This document shows positions 53,569 to 64,000 of a stretch of DNA of 64,000 nt, piece after piece. The position numbers were made by a program, and so were the translations under genes. The notes beneath the pieces were generated by a model. That model was not told the origin of the DNA, ran no database searches, and was given only the letters and a program-made list of their open reading frames with translations. Within the stretch, counting starts at the first letter, position 1, and the number at the start of each line of letters is the position of its first letter. This DNA is from Gaeumannomyces sp. JS-464 (taxonomy: Eukaryota; Ascomycota; Sordariomycetes; Magnaporthales; Magnaporthaceae). Location of the stretch: the NCBI GenBank assembly GCA_002197995.1, contig NGZR01000002.1:5704001-5768000 (forward strand), given 5' to 3'.

Positions 53569-54880
53569 TCATCCCGCGAAGTACGGACCCGGGTCAGGAT
53601 CTGACGGGTTTGGCGACGGTCTTTGAGCCTTCAAAGCCTGCATGTCCTGGAATAAAAACTTTTGCTCGGCTCCGTCCGGGGCATGGCCAGGATGAGGCAG
53701 TCGAGAGGCGGCAGTCTCGGAAACTGGCATCTCCTGCTCCCCTCCCCAACCCCGATAAGTGTGAACGGATGGCAGCTCAGCTGTGGCTGGTATGGAGGCA
53801 ACAGGAGCGACAGGGGCGGCCACTGTGGCTGCGCGACTCGCGGGAGAGGTGCCGACCTCCGAGGCAGTCTTATATGTCATAGAAACACTATGGGCGTCTC
53901 CAATGGGGCCAGACGCCGGCGCTACGCTGGTGTGGGCGCTCGGGGCACCGTAATAGCCATCACTGGCCATAAAGGGCGTGTCGCTGGGAGAGGGGTCCTT
54001 GGGATGGCCTGAGGTATGACTGGAGGCGTTGGAGAGACTGTTGGGGGGTTTCCAGGGTCCTGGGCCAGAAACAGGGGCGGCTAGCGGCTCTTGTTCGCCG
54101 TCAGCGCCGCCGGGCTTTCGGCCGAAGCCGGCCAAGGCCGTCCAGCGGGATTGGGAGGAGCCGCCGGCTTGGGGGTGTTTTCTGGCCGCCCACCAGAAGG
54201 CCAGTGCGGCAGCACATAAGATGGCCGTCACAAGGGTGGCACCGACCGAGATGCCGGCAACAGCGCCAGGGCTTAGCCCGTGTGGGCCTGGCTGGTTAGT
54301 GGTAGGCGGGGCGGTATCTCCAGATTTGACCGGGGGCGTAGCAACGGCGGTTGGGGTACCGGGGGCGACTGACGGCGGAGCAGGCGTCGGCCCGGCGACG
54401 GTGGCGAGGCCAACTGTTGTAGGTTTGGCCGACTCGTCGGCGAGGATGAAGAAGCCACCAGTGTTGTCGCCATACCCGGACGCGTTTGGCTTCAGGTTAA
54501 ACCAGCACTTGTCTGAATTGGTGAAGTTTATCGGTGTCAAGTGAAAGTTGGAAAAGGGGTTGACAAATTCCGTCCGGACTGTCAGCCCCGGAATGTGTGT
54601 GGTTAGCGCTGCATTCTTGGGGTTGATGATAGATCTCGGCGCAGCGAGACTCACTGTGCCGCACGCCTCCGCCAAAGCTTCCACACCATATAAACAGCTG
54701 GGGCGCGGGGAATGGCGTGATGTAGCTGATGTTGACGACCGTGTTGGGGAAGGTAAAGGTCTCTCCCCCGGTTGGGAACAGGAACGTCACACCGTTCAGG
54801 CCATTAGAGACGACTCCGGTGACCAGAAGCCCGCCGATGAGGGCAACCGGGGGGATGACGGCCGACCGGCAGCGCCGCAT
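53569..54880 (-). CDS. Single-pass membrane protein, unknown function
   Basis: Exons on minus: 54880-54655 and 54578-53569. The 76-nt intron (GTGAGT...GACAG, with a CTAAC branch-like site) restores phase, giving 411 residues. A basic start followed by VALIGGLLVTGVV is a likely signal peptide. The ectodomain (about 30-150) contains TFLFPTGGETFTFPNTVVNI, PQLFIWCG, and several Asn-X-Ser/Thr sites including NFTNSDKCWFNLKP, then a Thr/Pro/Ala-rich stalk. One transmembrane helix (SVGATLVTAILCAAALAFWW) is followed by a basic stop-transfer ARK. A cytoplasmic tail of about 210 residues is rich in Ser/Pro/Gly/Ala. The layout resembles fungal cell-wall sensors or stalked surface proteins, but I recognise no named family. 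Confidence 0.7.
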
Positions 54881-56121
54881 TAGCAGCCGCCGGGGCGCGG
54901 ACCCAGGTTCTGTGCTGGTGTCGTGTCGGTGCCCCTTGGCTGACCTCGGGTTCTGCAAGCGCTCTCAGGGGCTGCGACCGAGCACTCAAGCGCTAGCCCA
55001 GTCGAGCGGCTAGCACAGTTGGGCGAGGTGGGTATCAGACAGCATGCGCAGTGCACTTGAGATGACAATGAATGGTGCCTAGCGGGGACCCGCGCGGTAG
55101 GGAATCTTGAAGCTTCGATAGAAATCAGCAAAGACAGGCAGAAATAGGTGAAATAAAAAAAGAAGATGGAGGGTTGGTTGTGACCAAGAGTTTTGCATCG
55201 AATTGCCTGGGCTGCCTGTGATTTGCAATGCTACCAAAAATGAAAAATGCCTAGAGCCGTCCCATGTCCAACCGCGCCCAACCGCGCCTGCCCAGACAGA
55301 CGCCTCGCCCCCATTCAATGGCGCTGCAACCACACCACAGGGCTGGGCCACCAAAACCGCCAAGTGCTGCCGCGTCTTGGGGACGTGCTACAGGCCAGAT
55401 CAGACCAGACGGCCCCAATCCCTTCCTCGAAGCTGCGGGCGGGTTCAATCTCCAACGGCCCACCGCATACGGTAATGGGGTGGGGAGCACATTCCATGAA
55501 TGAATGGTTCCATGCCTGAGGCACACTAGTCCCGCATGCGGGACCGAGTGCGTGCTCTTGGCCACCTCGACCCACCGAGCTCCAACTGGGCGGCAAGGCA
55601 GAGCAGATCGCAGGAACGCGCTAGCCAAAGCCAGCCACAACCACTCATACCCGTGACCTTTTCCCTCCCTCTCCCCCTTGCCCGCCCGCTCATCGTGAGG
55701 TGCTGCTTACCCACCCGTTGGATATCTACCTAGCCTGATCAGGCTGTCTGCTGGACCCAGCCTGGCGCCATCATTCTTTGCAAGCTCCATCCATCTCACC
55801 CTATATACTGTCCACCTCCAGCCTATCCTATCCTTACTCCCCTCTCTTCACTCCCGCTCCCCGGCCAAGACTCGACGAGGACGCGCGGGCGCGTGCACAG
55901 CCCCGGCCGTAGCCAAAGCCAGTGCGCCACGTCCCCGACCAGCCGCCCTCAACGCCAGCTCGCCCCGGCACGCACGTGGACGGTCCGGGTTTCATGCGCG
56001 CATAGCTAGCATTGATCGGGTTGGCGCCTACATCTTTGGCCGTACCCGAGCACGCATTCACCCTTGTCCGCGTCGCCGTCACTCTCGAACCGACTGTGCC
56101 CCGCGCCTCCGGTCCGGCGCC
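54881..56121. promoter_or_regulatory. Divergent region between membrane-protein gene and DOT1
   Basis: 1.24 kb between divergent start codons. A TATA-like CTATATACTG lies at about 55801-55810, some 310 bp before the DOT1 ATG, followed by a pyrimidine-rich leader. No gene is seen; open frames here are low-complexity. Confidence 0.45.
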
Positions 56122-57712
56122 ATGGGGATCCTCGCCCAGAAATCAAAACTGAAGGCCGCGCCGCCCACTATCCGCATCGAGAAGGTTGTCGTCAAGCCAA
56201 AGTCAAAGCCCCAACCAAAGGCTGGGGCCTCGGCAGGGCCCCGCGGCAGCCTCGGTGCTGCCTCCGCGCCGCAACATCCGCTGCGCAGAAACGCGGCCAG
56301 CGCGTCCCCGCTGCCCTCCTCGTCTTCGTACGCCTCCGATCAGTCGGCGCAAGGTCAGGCGCGCAAGCGCAAGGCTTCCAGTGTCGGCCCCGGCCCCGCC
56401 CCGCGCAGATCCCCCGCCAGCGACCGCGTTACGTTTGACAACGACTCGGAATCCGACGACGACGACTGGGAGGAGAGCCTCGATGCGCGCAAGCGACAGC
56501 GTACTGCCGACAGCGATCGCGTCGCGGACCCGGACCGCATGCTCGTTTCGCCCAGCCTGACAGATGCGCACCCCGACGGCAAGGAACGACCAGAGCCGCG
56601 GTTCATACACGCTGCCGATCTCGCGTCGCTTGCCCTCAAGTGCTCGCCCTCGCTTGGCGCGCCACCGACCGAGGTTGCGGTAAGGCTGCAGTACCCAGGT
56701 CTGCGACAGAGAGAACGGTAAGAAAGAAGCTACGGAGCCCACAGAGCGAACTACTGTCGCGCGCCTTGGTACTGACGACAACTCTAGGTATGAGCTTGTT
56801 TCTGGGAAGGACATGATAGATGCCGTCCCCGAGATAATACGAGTTATAAAACACGTGGCCGACACCTATCTCAACGAGAGCGAGGCCCTCCTGATAAACG
56901 ACCCTGCCAATGGCTTGGTGCTGCGCAGCTCGAGCGCGCCTCGAGCCCCTCAGTCCAGGATTACAAGGCGTTTCGAAGGGCCTTGGACAAATACAACAGC
57001 CACGTACTTGCTCTCCGGTCCAGCGGCGCGGTGGCCCGAAATCTCGGCAGTCGGCACAACCTTCCCAACGATCTTGTCGCCTTCATACTCGAGCAGGTGT
57101 ACGACCGCACCGTCGCTCCTAAGGTGGAGCTTCTCGCCAAGTATGAGAACGGCACCGACAATGTTTACGGCGAGCTCCTGCACCCCTTCATAAACGACAT
57201 CCTGATCCGGAGACTGAACATGACTTCGGGCCAAGTTTTTCGTCGACCTCGGCTCCGGGGTCGGGAACGTCGTGTTGCAGGCGGCTCTCGATGTCGGCTG
57301 CGAAAGCTGGGGCTGTGAGATGATGGAGAACGCTTGCAACCTGGCCGAGGCGCAAAAGAGGGAGTTCAGCGCGCGCTGTCGGCTGTGGGGAGTGGCCCCG
57401 GGCAGGGTCCGGCTGGAACGAGGAGACTTCCGGGCGAACCAGAGGATCCATCAAGCCCTCCAGCGTGCCGATGTTGTGCTGGTAAACAACCAGGCCTTCA
57501 CGTCGCAGCTCAACGACGACCTTGTCCGCATGTTCCTAGACCTCAAGAGCGGCTGCAAGATCGTGTCGCTGAAGAGCTTCGTCCACGACCACAAGAATGC
57601 GCTGAACGATGTTGGGAGCACCATCCTGGACGTCGAGCACCTCACGTATCCGGAAGGCTACGTGAGCTGGACCGCAGCGGGGGTACCTTTTGCATTTCGA
57701 CGAAGGAAGTGA
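56122..57712 (+). CDS. DOT1: Histone H3-K79 methyltransferase Dot1, two frameshifts
   Basis: Nuclear SAM-dependent methyltransferase acting on H3 lysine 79, linked to silencing and checkpoint signalling. Exons: 56122-56717 and 56788-57712, giving about 506 residues. The first 170 residues are basic/acidic and disordered (nucleosome-binding type). The catalytic region shows [20 protein letters not shown], the SAM loop [53 protein letters not shown] and [10 protein letters not shown]. Two breaks: near 56924-56927 one C is missing (LVLR to [16 protein letters not shown]), and at the T run 57236-57240 one extra T lies within the SAM loop (GQVF to VDLGSG). They cancel in length. The second break is inside an invariant motif, so no intron can explain it. 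Confidence 0.92.
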
Positions 57713-58090
57713 TGATGACCTGTTTTGTTTTCCTGTTGTTAGAGAAGATACCACCAATCAGCAATGATGTGCATGTACTAAATAGCATGGTTTGAGCAGA
57801 AGAGAAATGGGGAGCAGTAGAGAAAAGGGCTCGCCTGGCAAGAATAGAGAGAGAAATAGAAGGTTTCTCAAAACCTGGCCACCGCCAGTGGTAGGTAATG
57901 AGCATGGATGACAAGCCAGCCCGTCTTGGGCGACTTGGGGCTGTTGCTTTCTGAGCCTGGAGGAAGGGAGGGACCTATTTACCAAGCAAGCCTAGACCAA
58001 TGAAGCCCCGAGGATCAATGCCACCGACATGCAAGGGACGCTTGATGTGCGCGCCTTTGAGAGACGTCCCTGAAGCAGGTGACAGAGCCG
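57713..58090. other. Convergent DOT1/ATG16 3' flanks
   Basis: 378 bp between two stop codons; no gene is seen. Confidence 0.5.
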
Positions 58091-58893
58091 TCATTTTCGC
58101 CTCGTGAATAGGGGCTCGTTTGCCTGGTTGAGGGCTTCAGCTTCCTGGCCCTTGCGCTTCATCCACCGCTCCACAAGCTCCATGTTGTCGGCTTCGATCT
58201 TTGCCTTTTGCTGTTCCGTGACGTTGAGCTGGAGGGTGAGAGCAAGGAGTTCGTCTTGGACATTCTGCCGTGGGTTTCGAATTCAGTATCGTCGTCTTTG
58301 GGTTATCTCGAGCCACACGCTAGGGGGGCGGTACGCTGAGCCGGACGAGAGCAAAGGGGATCGCAAAGTTACCTCGACTAGCTTGGACTTGCCCCGGAGC
58401 TCCTCGTCGCGATCTCTGACTTTGGTCGCGAGCACGTTGCGCTCCGACGTCAGCTGGCGGATGGCCTTGGCATCATCGGCCGTCTTGGAGCGCAGCCTCT
58501 CGAGCTCGCCCTCGGCCGCCTTGACTCGCGACTGCAGCAGCCCCTGGGCCCTCAGGGCCTCGGCAAGGTCCAGACGGAGCCTCGCGACCGAAGGGTCGGA
58601 GGAGGTGGTGGGCCCGGCGGAGGCGGCGGCAGCATCCCGTCGGGACGAGGCCGGGGTGGGCGGGGTCGCAGCAGCCGCAGAGCCCGTCTCTGCAGCAGGG
58701 CGGCCTTCTCGGCCTCGAGGACGGCTATGCGGTCCTGTAGCTGCGAGCCTACTGGGGGTCAGCCGACGTGGCTTGCGGAGGGGAGCCGGGCGAGGGATTC
58801 ATCCTCACAGGCCTGGATGAGCTCGTGGTTGACAGGGTTGTTCTGCTCTGCCTCCCTCAACGAAGCGAGATATTCGTCTCGCCAGTCAGGCAT
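58091..58893 (-). CDS. ATG16: Autophagy protein Atg16, one frameshift
   Basis: Binds Atg5-Atg12 and dimerises to form the E3-like complex that lipidates Atg8 on the growing autophagosome. Exons on minus: 58893-58809, 58748-58373 and 58264-58091, giving about 211 residues, normal for fungal Atg16 (no WD40 domain). The N-terminal Atg5-binding helix is MPDWRDEYLASLREAEQNNP. The coiled coil starts at SQLQDRIAVLEAEKAALLQ and resumes as LAEALRAQGLLQSRVKAAEG through TSERNVLATKVRDRDEELRG. The family C-terminal end is ADNMELVERWMKRKGQEAEA followed by NEPLFTRRK. The frame breaks at about 58686-58692 (CAGAGACGGGC; one base missing) between ALLQ and TGSAAAATPP. Exon 2 length confirms a one-base deficit. 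It is divergent from VPS16. Confidence 0.9.
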
Positions 58894-59571
58894 TGTTCTA
58901 TCGTGGGGTGGTGGGAAGAGCTGGTGGCTGAGGGAGCTCGGGGTTCCCCGTTTCGCTCGAGAGCGTAACCTAACCTTTATGCGGGCGCGACTCTGTGATT
59001 GGTATGGATCAATCAATTTTTTGGAGGCGCCAGCTGGGGGGATGGGGAGGGGGGTAGGTGTGGTGAGATAGGTAGGTGAAGGTTGGGCTCAATCAGTATC
59101 TCCCCGGCCCCTACTGAGGCGGCAGATAGGGAGGAGGTACCCTGAATTATGACGCACGGGTTGGGTGTGGCGCCCCCACAGCACAGCACAGCACAGCACA
59201 GCACAGCACAGGTGCCCACTGCCCAGGATGAGCGCTGTTCCGCGCGGCCCGTGCGTGATTAGCGCCAGCTGGGCGGTGGTGATGAGATGGAGAAGCACCA
59301 ACCACCGAGGCAGCCCAACTGACCGACCGAGCTGGCTGGAAGAAAAGAAAATCAAAGAAAAGAAACACCGCAAGAAGGATAAGCTACTAGAAAACAGAGA
59401 AAAAGCGGGAAAAGCCGGCCCGAGACTTGGCTGCAACCCGCGCTCGATCGAGCCCAAAGGAACCCGGCTCGGTTCCCAGCGCGTCTAGCCACAGCAGACT
59501 TGCGAGGATGAGGTGACGCCGTTGGGCTTGACCCGCGCAACGAACCCCAGCACCCATCTGCGGCTGCTGCC
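58894..59571. promoter_or_regulatory. Shared ATG16-VPS16 divergent promoter
   Basis: 678 bp between head-to-head start codons, containing a pentanucleotide repeat at 59176-59211. Both products serve delivery to the vacuole, so shared control is plausible, but no transcription-factor site is certain. Confidence 0.5.
59176..59211. repeat. CACAG pentanucleotide repeat, about 7 copies
   Basis: Seven tandem CACAG units in the ATG16-VPS16 promoter. Confidence 0.9.
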
Positions 59572-62271
59572 ATGGAGCTGAACCCGACAGCAAGCTGGGA
59601 GCAGGTGGGGGACCGCTACTACCGCAAGGTGCAGCTCTACACGGCCGTCTTCGACCAGGACCTGGACCTGGACAACTACGTCGTGGCGGGCGCTCCCGAC
59701 GGCGGCGCTGTGGCCTTGTATCTCGACGAGAACAAGCTGGTCGAGTACCGGGCCGGCAAGGCGCGCAAGCCCAGCGTCGACGTCTACAGCTGCGCCGGAA
59801 AGCTGCTGCGCTCCATCCCCTGGGACAAGGGCTCTGTCCGCGGCCTGGGCTGGTCCGAGGACGAGCGCCTGCTCGTCGTCACGCGCGACGGCACCGTGCG
59901 CTGCTACTACGGCCTACAGCACGACTTCACCCAGTTCTCGCTCGGCCACGGCGCCGACGAGTACGGCGTCCAGGCATGCCTCTTCTACGACACGGGGCTC
60001 GTAGCCCTGCTGTCCAACAACACCCTCGTCTCCGTCTCGTCCTACGTCGAGCCGCGCCCGCGCGCCCTGGCCGCCGCCCCCGAGGGCCCCGTGCACTCGT
60101 GGGCCCTGATCCCGCCGCGCCACACCCTCTCGCGCTCCGTTGAGGTGCTCCTCAGCATCGGCCAGACCGTCTACGTCGCCGACGCCAGCGAGTGCGAGGA
60201 CCGCTTCCTCGACATCGGCCCCTTCAGCCACATGGCCGTCTCGCCCAACGGCAAGTTCGCCGCCCTCTACACCCCCGCCGGCCACGTCCACGTCATCACG
60301 TGCGACTTCCAGACGCGCCTGAGCGAGCACGACCTCAAGTCGCGCATCCCGCCAAAGTATGTCCGCTGGTGCGGCAACGACGCCGTGGTAGTCGCCTGGG
60401 AGGACGAGATCCACCTCGTCGGCCCCGGCGCCGCCGTCGCCACCTTCCTGTACGACGGCCGCATCCACGTCGTCCAGGACCACGACGGTGTTCGCGTGCT
60501 GACCAACGAGTCCTGCGACTTCATCCAAAAGGTGCCCGACGTCACCGAGGAGGTCTTCCGCCTGGGCACCGAGTCGTCCGCCTCCATCCTGATCGACGCT
60601 GTGGGCCAGCTGGAGATGCAGTCGCCCAAGGCCGACGACAACATCCAGCTGATCAGGGGCAACCTGACCGAGGCCGTCGACACGTGCGTCAGCGCCGCCG
60701 GCCAGGAGTTCAACATACACTGGCAGAAGCAGCTCCTCAAGGCCGCGTCGTTCGGCAAGTCGGTCCCGACATCTACAACAGCGATGATTTTGTTGACATG
60801 TGCGAGACCTTGCGCGTGCTCAACGCCGTGCGCTTTTACGAGGTTGGCCTCCCGCTCTCACTCGAGCAGTACCAGCGCCTCGGCCCCGACCGCCTCATCG
60901 GCCGCCTGCTCGACAGGCACGAGTACCAGCTGGCCCTTCGCATCGCTGGATACCTGCGTCTGCCCACGGACCGCGTCTACGTGCACTGGGCCTGCGCCAA
61001 GGTGCGCCTCGGGACCGACGACGACGACGAATTGCGCGCCTGGTGGTGGAGAAGCTGTCGGGCAAGCCGGGCATTTCATTCGAGGCCATCGCGCGGGCAG
61101 CCTACGACGAGGGCCGCGGCCGCCTCGCCACCGAGTTGCTCAACCACGAGCCACGTGCAGGCCGCCAGGTGCCGCTACTACTATCCATGGAGGAAGGGGA
61201 GCTAGCGCTGGACAAGGCGGTCGAGAGTGGCGACACCGACCTGGTGCTCGTGGTGCTGCACGCGCTGCGCCGCAAGCTGCCGTTGGCTGCCTTCTTCCGT
61301 GTCGTCAACCGGCGACCGGTGGCGACGGCGCTGGTCGAGGCCGCAGCGGCCCGCGACGGCGACAACTCGCTGCTCAAGGACCTCTACTACCAGGAGGACC
61401 GGCGCCTGGACGGTGCCAGCGTTTTCCTGCGTGAGGCTCTGCGGCAGCCCGATGCGCGCACCGCCGGCGATAAGATGGCGCTGGCCGCGCGGCTGCTGAG
61501 CGACAACGCCCGCGAGAGCGCCTTTGAGCTCCGCGCGCTCAAGGAGTCTGCCACCCTGCTGCGCATGCAGGAGGCCTTTGACCGTGACCTCACCGACTCC
61601 TTCACTGGCCTCAGTGTCAACGAGACAATGTTCAAGCTGATCCGGCTGGGCTATCACGGACGCGCCAAGAAGATACAGAGCGAGTTCAAGGTGCCCGAGA
61701 GGGTAGCTTGGTGGATCCGGTGAGTCGACCCCGTGCTGCCCCTTGCTTGCCCTCACGGCGATGTGGGTTGACTATTTGGATGCAAGGCACGTCTTATGAA
61801 GGCTGACATGAAATCACACCCCGACTCTCATTATCAGACTTCGAGCTCTTGTGGCCAAGCGAGACTGGAACGAGATCGAAGAGATCGCAAAGGCCCGCAA
61901 GAGCCCCATAGGCTGGGAGGTGAGTGCGCCGCGGGCCCCAAACACTGGGCGGATCCGGAAGATCCAAACGCTAGAGCCAACTGATCGACTTGACTGACAC
62001 ATGCGGAACAAACCAAAAGCCGTTCTTCAATCTGATTCTGCAAGCGGGCAACCCACGCCTCGCTTCTACCTTTATTCCCAAGTGCACCACGATCAAGGAG
62101 GGGACATCCATCACAATGTACGAGAAATGTGGCATGAGCGTGCGGGCGGCCGAGGAGGCAGTGCGCCTCAAGAACAGGGACGAGTGGACGAGGTTGCTCG
62201 AGGCCGCGGGCCGCAACACGGCCGACGGGCGCGAGATTGAACGGCTGGGCCAGGTCGTATTCAAGAAATAG
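59572..62271 (+). CDS. VPS16: HOPS/CORVET subunit Vps16, two frameshifts
   Basis: Core subunit of the HOPS and CORVET tethering complexes that promote SNARE-mediated fusion at endosomes and vacuoles. Exons: 59572-61719, 61838-61919 and 62020-62271, giving about 827 residues after correction. The N-terminal beta-propeller begins MELNPTASWEQVGDRYYRKV and includes KLLRSIPWDKGSVRGLGWSE, AVSPNGKFAALYTPAGHVHV and PPKYVRWCGNDAVVVAWEDE. The C-terminal alpha-solenoid includes DFVDMCETLRVLNAVR, FEAIARAAYDEGRGRLATEL, FRVVNRRPVATALVEAA and the family end (MYEKCGMSVRAAEEAVRLKN). The frame breaks at the C run 60765-60767 (one C missing before DIYNSDD) and at about 61031-61036 (one G missing before ARLVVEKLSG). 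The last intron ends in AAAAG. Confidence 0.93.
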
Positions 62272-63425
62272 GTAGGCCCATCGAACGAGCCGTGCATGGC
62301 TGGGTTGTTGTGCATGTACCTATGTACTCGTTCATACTATGTGCCGTATCGAATACCTTTGGTTAGGCTTTCGGCGGGTTGGTCCGGACCCGGCTGTGCT
62401 GCGTGAAATAAGCTAGATATAGTCAAGGGTAAATCATGGTTTAGCCTGCGTCCCAGGACAAACCCTGCTCTGGCTCTTGGGCGCCACACACCATCAATCC
62501 GATGCAGGTGCTTGATTGACTTTGCTGCTGCTGCTGCGCGCTGGCTATGATGTGATGGCAAAAAAAAAAAAAAAAAAGACAGGTAGGCCAAGCGAAAAGG
62601 GGACAGATGTCCGAAACTTGATGTGGAGCAAGAGACGAGTGTGGCAGAGCATGTTCACCGAGGCTAGGTAATTCCATAGGAGTAAGCAAGCAGTGTAGGG
62701 GTGAACAGCAACAACTGACCGCACATGGGCGCCGGTTCGGAAACGCACGCATGGCTGGGCAGGGACCAGTGAAGCAAAAGCGCTTGTTGAGCCACTAGAC
62801 GCAGAAATTGAGAGCAAACGAGAACGCCATGATGCAAAAGTTGTCCAAAAAAAAAAAAAACGGACCTCCCAAAACAGTTGAACGCTCGCACCACCTCGGA
62901 GCCTCTCGGAAATGCTTGGGAAAACAGACAAGAAGAAAAAATAAGGGGGGATCAACAACCTCACCATTACTGACGAAAGAATAGAAACACGCAAGAAGGG
63001 ATATGTCATGGGAAAGGAAAATAATGGTGCAGGGAAACAAAAAAGAAGATAAAACAGGGGAACATAATAAAAGGGCAAGCGATAAATACCAATGGATTTG
63101 GCGACGGACGGAGACAGAGTCGCCCTGGCCCGCCACAAACAATCGCCCATCCTCCGCCAAAAACGTTCATGCTGGGGGAAACATGTGCTTTACCAGTTGA
63201 CCTGGTGAGCACATACGCGGCCTGGTCGTGGGGCATGGTCGGGTCCTCCAGTCTCAAAAGTATATACCATCGTAATCCAAACTCCCCAGCCGAGACGCAC
63301 ACCCGCAAAAAAAAAAAAAAAAAAAAAAAAGCCCCTTCTCCCGCAGCTGTGCGTGGCCACCATCTGCTTGGCATCCCCCTAAACGTAGAGCTGATGGCGG
63401 TTCAGCTTGATATGCAGAGCGTCCC
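62272..63425. other. VPS16 3' flank and intergenic region
   Basis: 1.15 kb without a recognised gene. A-runs lie at about 62560-62577, 62847-62861 and A(24) at 63307-63330. The A(24) and pyrimidine-poor plus strand suit the 3' flank of the minus-strand gene starting beyond the right edge. Confidence 0.5.
63307..63330. repeat. A(24) homopolymer
   Basis: Uninterrupted run of 24 A, about 95 bp beyond the stop of the partial right-edge gene. Confidence 0.9.
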
Positions 63426-64000
63426 TCATGCCCTTGCAATGTCGTCTAGACTGGTCAACTGGGCTGTTGCATTGCGTCCCGGCGCCCCGGCGGCCGTGGT
63501 GCTGGCTGCGGCTGTCGTGGGTGGGCCCGCCCTCATACGGACTCCACTGCCGTCGAATACCCATGGCCCAGCGTCGTTCCTCGGCGTGATAGGCCCTTCG
63601 ACGGCATTAAGCAGCGCGGGGCGTGGGGCGTCGGAGACGGTGTTCGTGTATCACGCTCCTCAGAGCCGGATCCCGAGGCTTCAGCGTCCAAGGTCACGCC
63701 AGACGTGGCCCCCTGAGCAGCCAGGCGGCGAGAAGAGGCAGTCGACGGCATACGGGGGATCGGAAGCGGGGTCGACGTTGCGTGGGACGGCTGCTCTTGT
63801 GGAGATGACGGAGATGTTGTGTCTGTCGACGAAGGCGGAACCGGAAGCACGACCGCGTCGTCAGTTTCAGCCACAGTCACCGCCGGAGGGGCGGGCACTG
63901 GCGCTGGCACTGGCGCCGACACTGGTAGGGACGCCGATGCGGACGGCGTCGAGTTGACGTTGGCGGCTGCAGCGGTCGATGCACCTTCCCCGTTGGTCTC
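63426..64000 (-). CDS. 3' part of an unidentified gene, cut by the window edge
   Basis: The minus frame is open from base 64000 inward: an Ala/Ser/Pro/Thr-rich linker (TNGEGASTAAAANV..., then VSAPVPAPVPAPPAVTVAET, later DTRTPSPTPHAPR). The frame then needs a one-base shift at about 63615-63620. It continues as LLNAVEGPITPRNDAGPWVF, then DGSG, and later PGRNATAQLTSLDDIARA, with a stop at 63426-63428. The stretch VEGPITPRNDAGPWVFDGSG looks like a conserved motif rather than chance sequence. Without the shift the frame ends at 63533. The family is not recognised and the N terminus is outside the window. A 262-codon plus-strand frame over the same bases is taken as a shadow. Confidence 0.5.

Noticed and set aside
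54579..54684. A frameshift in the membrane-protein gene
   Set aside because: An ordinary 76-nt intron (GTGAGT to GACAG at 54654-54579) joins the two frames exactly, so no indel is needed.
63169..63957. 262-codon plus-strand open frame at the right edge
   Set aside because: It includes Lys runs from the A(24) tract and is antisense to the better-supported minus-strand gene.

Overview
The window is nuclear DNA of a filamentous ascomycete (Pezizomycotina, probably Sordariomycetes). Most genes are interrupted by short introns with GT donors and CTAAC/CTGAC-type branch sites. Coding sequence is rich in G and C at third positions. Several genes are typical of moulds: a CON7-type conidiation/pathogenicity regulator, the NADPH-oxidase regulator NoxR, uricase, and a THI20-type bifunctional thiamine enzyme. 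No tRNA, rRNA, CRISPR array, transposon or virus could be supported.

Left part (1-31 kb). CON7 (minus) lies at 1916-3871 and is followed by about 14.4 kb with no recognisable gene. DBP2 (DEAD-box RNA helicase, minus) is at 18256-20932 and THI20 (HMP kinase fused to TenA, minus, 11 exons) at 21581-23958. A small unknown ORF (24768-24995) sits just past the 3' end of the large TORC2 subunit gene AVO3/RICTOR (25057-29390). All of these read cleanly through their exons.

Middle (31-42 kb). Uricase (plus) is divergent from AVO3 and lacks a peroxisomal SKL tail. The mitochondrial ribosomal protein uL13m gene MRPL23 (minus) is divergent from CCS1, the copper chaperone for superoxide dismutase (plus, frameshifted). 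A second gene-poor stretch (35.7-41.9 kb) contains one candidate unknown gene (39917-40528, minus).

Right part (42-64 kb) is gene-dense: NoxR (+), a hemerythrin/HHE protein (-), RAD9 (+), an ATS1-like RCC1-repeat protein (-), TYR1 (+), a single-pass membrane protein (-), DOT1 (+), ATG16 (-), VPS16 (+), and the 3' end of an unidentified gene running off the right edge (-). ATG16 and VPS16 share one divergent promoter region, and both act in delivery to the vacuole.

The most striking feature is that genes right of about 34 kb carry many single-base frameshifts, mostly next to short C, G or T runs. They affect CCS1, RAD9, ATS1 (three), TYR1, DOT1 (two), ATG16, VPS16 (two), and the two unknown genes. 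Reading frame and family-conserved residues resume immediately after each break. Consensus errors in this half of the contig are the simplest explanation. The gene boundaries below are given as the genome would read if those indels were errors, and each break is stated. Exon coordinates were derived by hand from splice signals, phase and family conservation.
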